A stretch of DNA of 22,542 bases from CAYYYJ01 sp964476045. Its GTDB lineage: Archaea; Aenigmatarchaeota; Aenigmatarchaeia; QMZP01; JACQNV01. Positions 15,008-21,635 of the stretch are shown piece by piece. The translations under genes were made by a program, and so were the position numbers. The stretch's first letter is position 1. The number at the start of each line of letters is the position of its first letter. A model generated the notes under the pieces. That model saw only the letters and a list, made by a program, of their open reading frames with translations, made no database searches and had not been told where the DNA came from. Location: positions 1 to 22,542 of the forward strand of contig CAYYYJ010000017.1 in assembly GCA_964476045.1 (NCBI GenBank), given 5' to 3'.

Positions 15008-16507
15008 ATGCCATCCCAATACGGAACAATCATCTCGACTTTCGACTCCCCTTCAACAAGAAAATTTGCATTCACAATTAGCAAAGATGTTGTTGTGCAT
15101 AGAGGCCAGTTCGTCCAGCTAGATATAGTGGACGGAAAACTTATTGGCAGGATTTCTGACATCTTCAAAACAAACCGATATTTTATGCGCCCCGAAAGCG
15201 TGAATGAAGTCGAGAAATCTGGACGCGAGATGAACTGGGATTATCCTGTCTGGGAACATGAGTATCTGATTGCAGAAGCAAATTCTTTAGGAGTTTTTGA
15301 CGGCAAAGGTTTTAAGGAATCCACATTCCCGCCATCCCCAGGAACAAAAGTTTTCGAGCCAGACACAAAAACGCTTTTCGATTTCTTCGGTCTGGACCAA
15401 AAAGGCCTGCATCTCGGAAAGTTAATGCATCATGATGTTGATGTAAAAATTAACCCCACAAAACTTTTGCAAAAACATCTCGCAATCCTTGCCATCTCTG
15501 GTGCAGGCAAATCCTACTTCACCTCTGTATTGTTAGAAGAGCTTCTGAACAGGACCACTGAACAAGGTCAGATATCAACTGTAATAGTAGATCCGCACGG
15601 CGAGTACTCTAGCTTCATCGAAGACCCAAAATTCGCAACTAAAACAAAAGTTTTTAAATCGTCTGAAATACGTATAGGTGTCCCCAACATCTCTGCTTAC
15701 TACCTTGTAAAATTTTCCCCTGAAGGATCTTCTGGTGTCCAAGTCAGAGAATTAAACAGAATCATGAGGGAGATGAAAGATGATGTTTTTGGCCTGGACG
15801 AATTGATAGGTGCAGTTGAAAAAGACGAAAAAATAAAATCTGCAACAAAGGACGTCCTTGTAGCGATGTTGGAGAGCTTGAATCACACAGGCCTTTTCGG
15901 TGTTTCTGATTATCCGAGTTTGGATGACATCTCAAAACAAGGCGAGATCTCTATAATCGATCTGTCAAAAGAAATCAATCTCCACAACAAACAGATAATA
16001 GTTTCTTATCTTGCAAAAAAATTATTTGATGCGAGAAGAAATGGGATTATTCCGCCTTTCTTGCTGGTTGTTGAGGAAGCCCACCAATTTGCTCCAGAAA
16101 AATCCAAGCAGAGTTCTGTCAGCAAGAGCCTGATCGAAACAATTGCCAGAGAGGGGAGGAAATTCAATGCCTGCCTTTGCCTGATTTCCCAAAGGCCTGT
16201 CCAACTCTCGACCACCGCCCTTTCGCAGTGCAACACTCACATTATCCTAAGAGTGACAAATCCTTATGACTTGAAACACATAGCCGAATCCTCTGAAGGC
16301 ATTACAAGATCTGTTTTGAGGCAGATATCAGGTCTCCAGGTAGGAAGCGGTTTAGTTGTTGGTGAAGCAGTGAATTTCCCAGTCTTTTTAAAAATCAGGA
16401 AAAGGGAGTCTAAGTCAAGTTCGAAAGGCACGGACCTGGAAAGCGCAGCCGCCGAATACTACAAGAAGATGTCTCAGAAGAAGAAAGATGCGAAGAGTTT
16501 TATGTAG
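15008..16507 (+). CDS. herA: HerA-like hexameric DNA translocase ATPase
   Basis: The 499-residue protein has the HerA layout. An N-terminal HAS-barrel (about 1-125; GQFVQLDI, GRISDIF) precedes an FtsK/VirB4-type RecA core with Walker A ISGAGKS (163-169), the DPHGEY segment (195-200), Walker B FLLVVEEAH (351-359), a REGRKF element (381-386) and ISQRP (393-397), then a C-terminal helical tail rich in Lys. HerA translocates DNA and works with nuclease NurA, and often Mre11-Rad50, in end resection. No nurA, mre11 or rad50 is visible here, so the partner is elsewhere or this is a stand-alone HerA/DUF87-type ATPase. The length matches archaeal HerA and all ATPase motifs appear intact. Confidence 0.9.
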   Translation: MPSQYGTIISTFDSPSTRKFAFTISKDVVVHRGQFVQLDIVDGKLIGRISDIFKTNRYFMRPESVNEVEKSGREMNWDYPVWEHEYLIAEANSLGVFDGKGFKESTFPPSPGTKVFEPDTKTLFDFFGLDQKGLHLGKLMHHDVDVKINPTKLLQKHLAILAISGAGKSYFTSVLLEELLNRTTEQGQISTVIVDPHGEYSSFIEDPKFATKTKVFKSSEIRIGVPNISAYYLVKFSPEGSSGVQVRELNRIMREMKDDVFGLDELIGAVEKDEKIKSATKDVLVAMLESLNHTGLFGVSDYPSLDDISKQGEISIIDLSKEINLHNKQIIVSYLAKKLFDARRNGIIPPFLLVVEEAHQFAPEKSKQSSVSKSLIETIAREGRKFNACLCLISQRPVQLSTTALSQCNTHIILRVTNPYDLKHIAESSEGITRSVLRQISGLQVGSGLVVGEAVNFPVFLKIRKRESKSSSKGTDLESAAAEYYKKMSQKKKDAKSFM

Positions 16508-16517
16508 ATATTTATAG
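16508..16517 (+). promoter_or_regulatory. TATA box of 114-aa gene
   Basis: ATATTTATAG lies 21-30 nt before the ATG at 16538 and starts at the herA stop codon. It suggests that the small downstream gene has its own transcript. Confidence 0.5.
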
Positions 16518-16537
16518 GACTCAGACAAATAAAGAAT

Positions 16538-16882
16538 ATGGTACAGTATAGAATTCGGAGAAACACAGAAATTGGAAAGACGACTCAAGCTCATGGGGAA
16601 ACAGACGTAAAGCATTCTCCAAGCCTATTTCTGGAAACTCCAGACGGTGTGATAGCTTACAATGAAAGAGAAGTTAGAAGCTCTGTCAAACCGCGAGGTG
16701 GAAGATATCTCGAAAACAAAAAAACTGCCTATTCAGTTGCAGGTTTGGTTTCTAGCGGCCCTTACAAAAGAGCAGACGAAGAGGTCTGTGATGTGAAACC
16801 CATTAAAGACGATGGGATAAGAAAACGCATTGAAGATGCTTTAAAGAAAAAGCACGGTGAACGTGATATTAAGTTTGATTAA
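16538..16882 (+). CDS. Hypothetical basic protein (114 aa)
   Basis: I do not recognise this protein. It is soluble, strongly charged, rich in Arg, Lys and Gly in the middle (EVRSSVKPRGGRYLENKK) and ends in a Lys/Glu-rich helix (about 93-108). It contains a single cysteine and no membrane segment. Its composition suggests nucleic-acid or protein contact, but no motif proves this. A TATA box precedes it at leaderless distance, and its stop lies about 50 nt from the convergent L24e gene. It follows herA by 30 nt on the same strand, so a functional link is possible but untested. The reading frame has no competing frame on either strand. Confidence 0.62.
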   Translation: MVQYRIRRNTEIGKTTQAHGETDVKHSPSLFLETPDGVIAYNEREVRSSVKPRGGRYLENKKTAYSVAGLVSSGPYKRADEEVCDVKPIKDDGIRKRIEDALKKKHGERDIKFD

Positions 16883-16934
16883 ATAAAATCAATTGAAAAT
16901 ATTCTAAAATAGTTTCACGGATAATTAGAGTTGT

Positions 16935-17111
16935 CTATTTCTTCCCTTTGCTAAAAACCTTCGTCCACTTTGTCTCTTTGCCCAACCGGCCGAGGTTCCA
17001 GTTTTTCTGGCACTTGCCCTCGCAGAAATAAAAAACATCGCCGCTAACTTTCACAAACATTTTGCCTCTCCCTTGGACAAGATTGTTTTGGCAGAAACTG
17101 CATTTTGTCAT
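16935..17111 (-). CDS. rpl24e: Ribosomal protein L24e (eL24)
   Basis: This 58-residue gene is easily missed because of its length. Its translation starts MTKCSFCQNNLVQGRGKMFV and contains the zinc-ribbon cysteines Cys4, Cys7, Cys30 and Cys34 (CxxC...CxxxC), then the aromatic core QKNWNLGR and KETKWTKVF typical of archaeal L24e. It is a structural protein of the large ribosomal subunit. It starts 11 nt after the S28e stop without a clear Shine-Dalgarno, so it is probably coupled to S28e. In many archaea this cluster continues with ndk and the IF2 gene; here a convergent gene follows instead. Confidence 0.93.
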   Translation of the reverse strand: MTKCSFCQNNLVQGRGKMFVKVSGDVFYFCEGKCQKNWNLGRLGKETKWTKVFSKGKK

Positions 17112-17122
17112 AAAAGATCAGC

Positions 17123-17311
17123 TTACCTTCCTCCGAACTCCATTTCCATTTCTTTGAGTATAATAATGTCACCGGGCCTCACAGGGCCTAAAACACTTCT
17201 TGATATTGTTTTGTCCTTGTCCCGGCCATCAAGAAGTTTGCATCTAACCCTAACGACGCCTCTAAGGCCCATTGAACCGAGTACTGTAATAACTTGAGCT
17301 GGCACAACCAT
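17123..17311 (-). CDS. rps28e: Ribosomal protein S28e (eS28)
   Basis: The 62-residue product is a complete archaeal S28e: AQVITVLGSMGLRGVVRVRC, a basic middle (KLLDGRDKDKTISRSVLGPVR) and the conserved ending PGDIIILKEMEMEFGGR. It is an OB-fold protein of the small subunit near the mRNA exit. It lies between the L7Ae and L24e genes, the order common in archaea. The 92-nt gap from L7Ae holds two inverted repeats; one directly abuts the start codon and holds the AGGA Shine-Dalgarno at its loop, 9 nt before the ATG. That makes structural control of translation possible. Confidence 0.95.
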   Translation of the reverse strand: MVVPAQVITVLGSMGLRGVVRVRCKLLDGRDKDKTISRSVLGPVRPGDIIILKEMEMEFGGR

Positions 17312-17332
17312 AAACTTTTATCCTAAAAGTTT
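17312..17332 (-). promoter_or_regulatory. Hairpin enclosing the S28e Shine-Dalgarno
   Basis: On the minus strand the 9-nt arms AAACUUUUA and UAAAAGUUU are perfectly complementary around a 3-nt loop GGA. The loop is the core of the Shine-Dalgarno (AGGA), and the 3' arm forms the complete 9-nt spacer to the AUG at 17311. Folding would therefore mask or present the ribosome site. The structure is read directly; a regulatory role is inference. Confidence 0.55.
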
Positions 17333-17349
17333 AATCAAAACAGGAGGCT

Positions 17350-17378
17350 AAATTTACTTCGCTTCTGCTCGTAAATTT
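17350..17378 (-). promoter_or_regulatory. Intergenic hairpin with opposed GA dinucleotides (kink-loop-like)
   Basis: In the L7Ae-S28e mRNA, arms AAAUUUAC and GUAAAUUU enclose GAGCAGAAGCGAA. A GA just above the 5' arm faces a GA just before the 3' arm, with GCAGAAGC between. L7Ae recognises tandem G-A pairs in kink-turns and kink-loops, so this resembles such a site, but an extra A next to the stem and a C instead of the usual U depart from the consensus. It is a candidate only. TATA-like sequence on the same strand at about 17391-17403 could start an internal transcript here. Confidence 0.35.
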
Positions 17379-17403
17379 TACGCCTTCCGATATATGATAT
17401 AAA

Positions 17404-17775
17404 CTATTTCATTAACGCTTTTATCTTTGCAGAAAGATCAGAAATTGCCTTTTTAGCTTCACCCTCTTCCACAATAGCGAGCGAAGAAGTAGGAACCTGA
17501 ATTCCAGAGGCTTTTCCAAGTTCAATTTTAGTAGGAACGTATGCAAAAAGCACTTGCTTTTCTCTGCATAAGACAGGCAAGTGCATCAATATCTCTTCTG
17601 GCGTCACGTCTTCAGCCATCACAACAAGCTTTGCAATGCCCCTTTCAATCGCTTTTGTGGCTTCGTTAACGCCTCTTCTAAATTTCCCAGAATTTCTAGA
17701 TAGCTCTAAAGCTTCAAAAACCTTATCAGTTATATCCTTCGTCTGCTCGAATTTCACAAAAGCTGGTTTTGCCAT
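17404..17775 (-). CDS. rpl7ae: Ribosomal protein L7Ae (eL8)
   Basis: The 123-residue protein is a full L7Ae. The RNA-binding motif RRGVNEATKAIERG carries Asn37, Glu38 and Lys41, which contact the G-A pairs of kink-turns; LVVMAEDVTP and LPVLCREKQVLFAYVPTKIELGKASG follow, as in the family. L7Ae is a large-subunit protein and also a core part of box C/D and H/ACA RNPs and of archaeal RNase P, linking it to rnp2 and rnp3 in this window. It starts with a good AGGAG Shine-Dalgarno 9 nt before the ATG and, unlike most neighbours, has a leader of nearly 100 nt with a strong hairpin. The gene heads the L7Ae-S28e-L24e operon. Confidence 0.96.
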   Translation of the reverse strand: MAKPAFVKFEQTKDITDKVFEALELSRNSGKFRRGVNEATKAIERGIAKLVVMAEDVTPEEILMHLPVLCREKQVLFAYVPTKIELGKASGIQVPTSSLAIVEEGEAKKAISDLSAKIKALMK

Positions 17776-17900
17776 ATTTGATATCTCCTGTCATAGTAGC
17801 CTTTTAGAGGCTTCCGCCTTCTGCAAAAGGCTACTGTACCCAAAACCTTTAGCAGAGCTACTTAGTCATTGATTGCGCGTTAAGTTTGCTAATATATAGT
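17776..17900 (-). promoter_or_regulatory. L7Ae promoter and structured leader
   Basis: On the minus strand CTATATATTA (17899-17890) is a good TATA box. Its expected start site near 17868 coincides with ATGACTAAGTAG (17869-17858), a possible three-codon upstream frame. The leader then carries an 11-bp perfect stem (17795-17805 with 17825-17835). It is capped by a smaller AGGC/GCCU stem with the GNRA loop GGAA, separated by a small internal loop with unpaired GC and A. The AGGAG ribosome site (17789-17785) begins 5 nt after the hairpin. The hairpin lacks the paired GA dinucleotides of a classical kink-turn. A regulatory role in L7Ae synthesis is inferred from size, position and structure. Confidence 0.6.
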
Positions 17901-17905
17901 ATAAT

Positions 17906-18140
17906 GGCTTTTTAAAGGAATCCTATATTATTAGACGACGGTTTGATTGTCGATTTAATCAAATCCGGATTTATATAAGTCTGAGTGATAGAGGTGTGCG
18001 AGGTTCTGCGTCTTTGTTGGATAACGTCGTATTAAAGCAATAACTGGTGTGACAAAAGAAGAATACTGGCAGCTCAGTGACCTGAATCTATCTCTAAGAA
18101 AATCTGCTGGTCAGAATAAATGGAAAACGTCTGAGAAAAA
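17906..18140 (+). other. Unexplained intergenic stretch with orphan TATA box
   Basis: This region between the L7Ae promoter and the next toxin-antitoxin pair holds no convincing gene. It contains an inverted repeat (TTTGATT 17942-17948 with AATCAAA 17957-17963), the palindrome AAATCCGGATTT (17961-17972) and a strong TATA box TTATATAAG (17971-17979) pointing right. Transcription would start near 18000. Two short plus-strand frames follow: a GTG frame at 17996-18043 (15 codons) and a GTG frame at 18049-18147 (32 codons, VTKEEYWQLSDLN...), neither with a Shine-Dalgarno. It could encode a small RNA, a tiny protein or the remains of a frameshifted gene. I saw no tRNA fold or clear box C/D pair. 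Confidence 0.35.
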
Positions 18141-18141
18141 T

Positions 18142-18169
18142 ACTTAAATACTAGTAATACTATAATACT
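18142..18169 (+). promoter_or_regulatory. Promoter with AATACT direct repeats before second toxin-antitoxin pair
   Basis: ACTTAAATAC (18142-18151) is a TATA-like element 23-32 nt before the ATG at 18174. Three copies of AATACT start at 18147, 18156 and 18164, spaced 9 and 8 bp, covering the region between the TATA box and the gene. Such phased repeats suit binding by a ribbon-helix-helix-type antitoxin; that role is inferred. Confidence 0.45.
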
Positions 18170-18173
18170 TTAT

Positions 18174-18416
18174 ATGATGCTAAAAACAATCAAGCACGTC
18201 AGGGAAGAGAAATGGGCTGAAATGAAGAGCATAGCTGCCAAGAACAGGGTCCCAATGGGCAAACTCTTGGAGAATATGCTGGATGCTTATTCAAGGTACA
18301 ATGAGGCTGTCTGGAACAGGATTCTCCATGGGGAAAAGGACCTTTCGGACAAGGAAGCTGAAGGAATGAAAAGTATTGTGTCCGAGCTCAGAAAGGAGAA
18401 ATGGTTTAAGGAATGA
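18174..18416 (+). CDS. Probable antitoxin paired with PIN toxin
   Basis: The 80-residue protein precedes a PIN toxin and overlaps its start by 4 nt (ATGA at 18413-18416). The first half (IKHVREEKWAEMKSIAAKNRVPMGKLLENMLDAY) looks like a strand-helix-helix of ribbon-helix-helix type. The second half is charged and helical (SDKEAEGMKSIVSELRKEKW), suitable for wrapping the toxin. I cannot assign it to a named VapB family, so the antitoxin role rests mainly on gene order, size and overlap. A TATA box and three direct repeats precede it. Two adjacent ATGs (18174 and 18177) are possible starts. Confidence 0.75.
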   Translation: MMLKTIKHVREEKWAEMKSIAAKNRVPMGKLLENMLDAYSRYNEAVWNRILHGEKDLSDKEAEGMKSIVSELRKEKWFKE

Positions 18417-18793
18417 TAATTCTATTCGATACATCAGTGCTCATAGATATAGAAAATCGGTACACGAAAACAATAGAAAAAATTTCTAAAATAAGGCCTC
18501 AATACCCAGAAGTCCCAAAGGTCTCCTTTATCACTTATTTCGAATTTATCCACGGTTTAAGAAAAAAGCAGCCGCATAACAAGGAAAAATCCCTAGCTTT
18601 CGTGGAAAATTTTGGTGTCGTGCAGACAACCAAAAACACAGCAAACCTCCTGTCCATCCTAAAACAAAAATACGGCGACCTTTCATTTTCAGACCTCTTT
18701 ATAGCAGCTCAATGCATAGAAAACAACATGATACTTGTGACTAAAGACCGCGATTTCGATAAGATAGAAGAATTGAACAAGATTCTAATTTAA
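18413..18793 (+). CDS. PIN-domain ribonuclease toxin (VapC-like), second copy
   Basis: The 126-residue protein is an intact PIN domain: Asp6 in MIILFDTSVLIDIE, Glu44 in FITYFEFIHG, Asp94 in LSFSDLFIAAQ, and Asp112 and Asp114 in LVTKDRDF. These acids bind the metal that cleaves RNA. Length and the motif TYFEFIHGLRK fit VapC toxins. It differs strongly from the PIN toxin at 11428, so the two pairs are not recent duplicates. It overlaps the upstream antitoxin gene by 4 nt. The stop lies 14 nt from the convergent korB stop. Its RNA target is unknown. Confidence 0.88.
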   Translation: MIILFDTSVLIDIENRYTKTIEKISKIRPQYPEVPKVSFITYFEFIHGLRKKQPHNKEKSLAFVENFGVVQTTKNTANLLSILKQKYGDLSFSDLFIAAQCIENNMILVTKDRDFDKIEELNKILI

Positions 18794-18807
18794 ATCTGAA
18801 CAGTATT

Positions 18808-19701
18808 TCAGTCAGACTTCTGCAAAAACCTGTTAAACAGCAAATCCATATCCACATTCGAAATGTCCTGCTCGACGATGGGTTTCTCTGCATTCTGGAA
18901 CACGCCGTCCTCGTATGTTGGTTTCTCTTCCTTGTAAATCACCCCAATCGGAATCCTGTTTCCCCATTCCTCTGCTTTCTGGAAAGCTGCAGCCCTGTTA
19001 CTAGGGTCATATCCCTGCTCAGATTCTAATTTATAAATCCTCTGCTGGTACCATTGCGGCGTATTTATCTTGTTGTAAGTCGAGCAAGGCTGCAGAATAT
19101 CAATCAGCGCATACCCTTTATGCTTTATCCCATCCACAATCAGTTTTTTCAAGTGCATGATATCCATCGCATATCCTCTCGCAATATAAGTCGCCCCTGC
19201 AGCCAGAGCCCATGTCATTGGGTTAACAGGATACTCTATCACTCCAGCAGGAGTTGACGGCGACTTAAACCCTTTCTCGCTGGTTGGAGAAGTCTGTCCT
19301 TTTGTCAACCCGTAAACTTCATTATTCTCCACTACATGCAGGATATCCAAATTCCTTCGCATGCTGTGCATGAAGTGGTTGCCGCCAATCCCGTATCCAT
19401 CTCCATCCCCTGTCACAACAATCACATTCAATTTAGGGTTAGCAAGTTTCGCAGCAGTAGCCACAGGGAGTGCTCTTCCATGCAGGCCTTCAAACCCATA
19501 AGTCTTCACAAAATGTGGGAGTTTTGATCCACATCCAATCCCTGAAACAATAAGAGTATTTGCTGTATCTACATCCATCTCGACAAGCGCATTCTTCACA
19601 GTCGAAAGTATTGTAAAGTCTCCACAACCAACACACCATGTTGGAGCCTCTTTTGTAGTAAGTTTCGCTACAGTCAATTTTTCCCTAATTTTCTGTTCCA
19701 T
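18808..19701 (-). CDS. korB: 2-oxoacid:ferredoxin oxidoreductase beta subunit
   Basis: The 297-residue beta subunit binds thiamine pyrophosphate and one 4Fe-4S cluster. Visible motifs are WCVGCG (Cys23, Cys26) with Cys57 and Cys206 (QPCSTYN) as likely cluster ligands. The TPP-Mg motif is GDGDGYGIGGNH (98-109) with ENNEVYGLTKGQTSPT (125-140). Together with KorA it oxidatively decarboxylates a 2-oxoacid to acyl-CoA and reduces ferredoxin. The two-subunit architecture and sequence style match 2-oxoglutarate-type or broad 2-oxoacid enzymes rather than four-subunit pyruvate enzymes, but the substrate cannot be proven. The gene starts 26 nt after korA in the same operon, with AGGGA as a possible ribosome site. 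Confidence 0.93.
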   Translation of the reverse strand: MEQKIREKLTVAKLTTKEAPTWCVGCGDFTILSTVKNALVEMDVDTANTLIVSGIGCGSKLPHFVKTYGFEGLHGRALPVATAAKLANPKLNVIVVTGDGDGYGIGGNHFMHSMRRNLDILHVVENNEVYGLTKGQTSPTSEKGFKSPSTPAGVIEYPVNPMTWALAAGATYIARGYAMDIMHLKKLIVDGIKHKGYALIDILQPCSTYNKINTPQWYQQRIYKLESEQGYDPSNRAAAFQKAEEWGNRIPIGVIYKEEKPTYEDGVFQNAEKPIVEQDISNVDMDLLFNRFLQKSD

Positions 19702-19727
19702 AATTTAATCCCTAAATCTTTTTTTAA

Positions 19728-21521
19728 TCAATGGCTTGAGTAAGATTTAGCAACCTCCTTCTTGACTAAAATTTCCTTGAATCTGGTGTATAGTTCTTCT
19801 GGCGAAAAAGGCCTGCCATCATACTTCAAAATCCTGTTCTCAATTTTAATCCCAGTATTCTCCCTTATCACAGAAGCCATCTGCGCAGTCTGGTTATTCT
19901 CCACAATAACAGTATTTTTTGCTTTCTTCAAAATGGATTCCACTGTTTTTTCAGGGAACGGAGAGACAAACACAATCTGCAAATAATTTGTTTTTATCCC
20001 TTCTTTATTCAGCAATCTCATCGCCTCTAAAATAGGTCCTTTCGTCGAACCCCATCCAACAATTGTTAGATCAGCATCATCTGGTCCTGTCAACCCTGGC
20101 TGTGGTATCTCCTTTGTCGCAATCTCTAATTTCTTAAACCTTTTAGCAGCCATCTTATTTTTGTTATCTTCTTCTTCCCGCTCAAAGCCTTCTTCATCAT
20201 GCTCATAACTAGAAGCCACGTGCTCTCCGCCAGGCTGTCCTGGCCTTGATCTCAACGAAACCCCGCTATCTGTGACCTTGTATCTGTGATATCCTCCATT
20301 ATTTCCAAGAGCCTCTAGCTGTTCATTTGTTGCCAACATACCTCTATCTATTTTCAGGTTTGTCTCAAAGATTTCTGTAATCGAAAAGCTCTCGCCCAAA
20401 TATTTGTCAGTCAAAATAACAACAGGCAGCTGATATTTCTCAGCCAAATTAAACGAGTAAAAAGTGAGATAATAACATTCTTCTACTGTCCCTGGAGCTA
20501 AAACAATCCTCGGAAAATCGTCTGGAGCTGCATGCAGAATAAATCGAAGGTCACCTTGACCAGAATGTGTAGCCATCCCTGTCGCAGGGCCAGGCCTCAT
20601 GGCATTCACAACAACAAGAGGGGTCTCAGCCTGAGCTGCGAGGCCAAAAGCCTCTGTCATCAAAGCAAAACCGCCCCCTGAAGTGGCTGTCATCGAGCGC
20701 ACGCCAGCAAAATTCGCGCCAATTGCCATGTTCATCGCAGCGATTTCGTCCTCTGTGTGCTTGACCACAACATTATAATCTTTTTCAAAAGAAGCCATTG
20801 TATGCAGAATCGAAGAAGCTGGTGTCATTGGATATGCGGCAAAGAATTTGCATCCGGCTTTTATTGAACCAGCAGATATAGCCTCATTTCCTGACATGAA
20901 AAGTCGACCGCCATTTCCAACTGATTTCAACCTGTATCTGAAGTTGTTCCCGAAATTTTGTCTGGCATAATCGTAACCAGCTTTCAGGGCTTTGATATTT
21001 GCTTCAGCGACTTCAGCCCCCTTTTTCTTCCCAAAATTATCCCTGAGGACAGAATTGAAAACCTCCAAATCAAAATCAGCTAAAGCAAGAGTAGCGCCCA
21101 TCGCAACTACGTTCCTCATTATCTTCCCGCCGTTCTCCTGCGCAATTTTGAGTAAAGGCACTGGATACAAATTAACATCAGCTCTTCCTATAATTTTGTG
21201 ATCCAATTTTAAGGCATCACCATCAAAAATAATTCCTCCGCCTGGCGTGAGTTTTTTAGCATGCTTGTCCACAGATTCCTGGTTTAGTGCAACCAGCAAA
21301 TTCAAGTGTGATGTATGAGAAAGCAGCTGCCTGTCAGCTATCCTCACATCAAGATGATTATGTCCGCCCCTGATCAGTGAAGGGTATTCAGCAGATGCAA
21401 ACGACCAGAGCCCGCCTTTCGCAGCGCATTTGGCAAGCATTAGCCCGGCGTTCAGTATTCCGTCACCTGCTGTACCAGCTATTTTCCAATTAAAATCGTT
21501 AAGTATAATCTCTTCTGTCAT
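19728..21521 (-). CDS. korA: 2-oxoacid:ferredoxin oxidoreductase alpha subunit (fused gamma-alpha)
   Basis: The 597-residue protein fuses the gamma domain (about 1-190: IAGTAGDGILNAG, SAEYPSLIRGGHNH) to the alpha pyrimidine-binding domain (about 205-597). The alpha part has AAYPMTPASS (228-237), the Glu of HTEDEIAAMNMAIGA (255-269), TSGGGFALMTEAFG (280-293), PGPATGMATHSGQGDL (310-325) and a C-terminal segment that positions CoA (VGWGSTKGPI). The YPMTP motif is the form of the YPITP loop that binds 2-oxoacid and CoA. The frame extends upstream to 21608, but those 29 residues are not family-like, and a TATA box lies 22-31 nt before the ATG at 21521. A polar linker around residues 425-455 (EHDEEGFEREEEDNKNK) is rich in Glu. 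Confidence 0.94.
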   Translation of the reverse strand: MTEEIILNDFNWKIAGTAGDGILNAGLMLAKCAAKGGLWSFASAEYPSLIRGGHNHLDVRIADRQLLSHTSHLNLLVALNQESVDKHAKKLTPGGGIIFDGDALKLDHKIIGRADVNLYPVPLLKIAQENGGKIMRNVVAMGATLALADFDLEVFNSVLRDNFGKKKGAEVAEANIKALKAGYDYARQNFGNNFRYRLKSVGNGGRLFMSGNEAISAGSIKAGCKFFAAYPMTPASSILHTMASFEKDYNVVVKHTEDEIAAMNMAIGANFAGVRSMTATSGGGFALMTEAFGLAAQAETPLVVVNAMRPGPATGMATHSGQGDLRFILHAAPDDFPRIVLAPGTVEECYYLTFYSFNLAEKYQLPVVILTDKYLGESFSITEIFETNLKIDRGMLATNEQLEALGNNGGYHRYKVTDSGVSLRSRPGQPGGEHVASSYEHDEEGFEREEEDNKNKMAAKRFKKLEIATKEIPQPGLTGPDDADLTIVGWGSTKGPILEAMRLLNKEGIKTNYLQIVFVSPFPEKTVESILKKAKNTVIVENNQTAQMASVIRENTGIKIENRILKYDGRPFSPEELYTRFKEILVKKEVAKSYSSH

Positions 21522-21542
21522 AGCTAAATTACTGATTTCAAA

Positions 21543-21552
21543 TTTAAATATC
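21543..21552 (-). promoter_or_regulatory. TATA box of korAB operon
   Basis: GATATTTAAA on the minus strand lies 22-31 nt upstream of the korA ATG at 21521. It supports that start over the longer frame and implies a leaderless korAB transcript. Confidence 0.6.
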
Positions 21553-21608
21553 TTGCTTTGGTTGATTGGCGATTGACGAAGTGAGATTTGAAGTCTGTTA
21601 CGAACCAA

Positions 21609-21617
21609 TTTAAGAAC
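21609..21617 (+). promoter_or_regulatory. TATA-like element of mntA-hepT pair
   Basis: ATTTAAGAA lies 19-27 nt before the ATG at 21636. It is a weaker match than the korA element; the two divergent promoters are about 60 bp apart. Confidence 0.4.
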
Positions 21618-21635
21618 ACTAAATAAACTTATTGT

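Noticed and set aside
17795..17835. Classical kink-turn or intrinsic terminator in the L7Ae leader hairpin
   Set aside because: The internal loop lacks opposed GA dinucleotides, and no gene on either strand ends just before it with a following U-tract.
21522..21608. N-terminal extension of KorA
   Set aside because: The 29 residues do not resemble the gamma domain, and a TATA box lies inside the extension at the right distance for ATG 21521.
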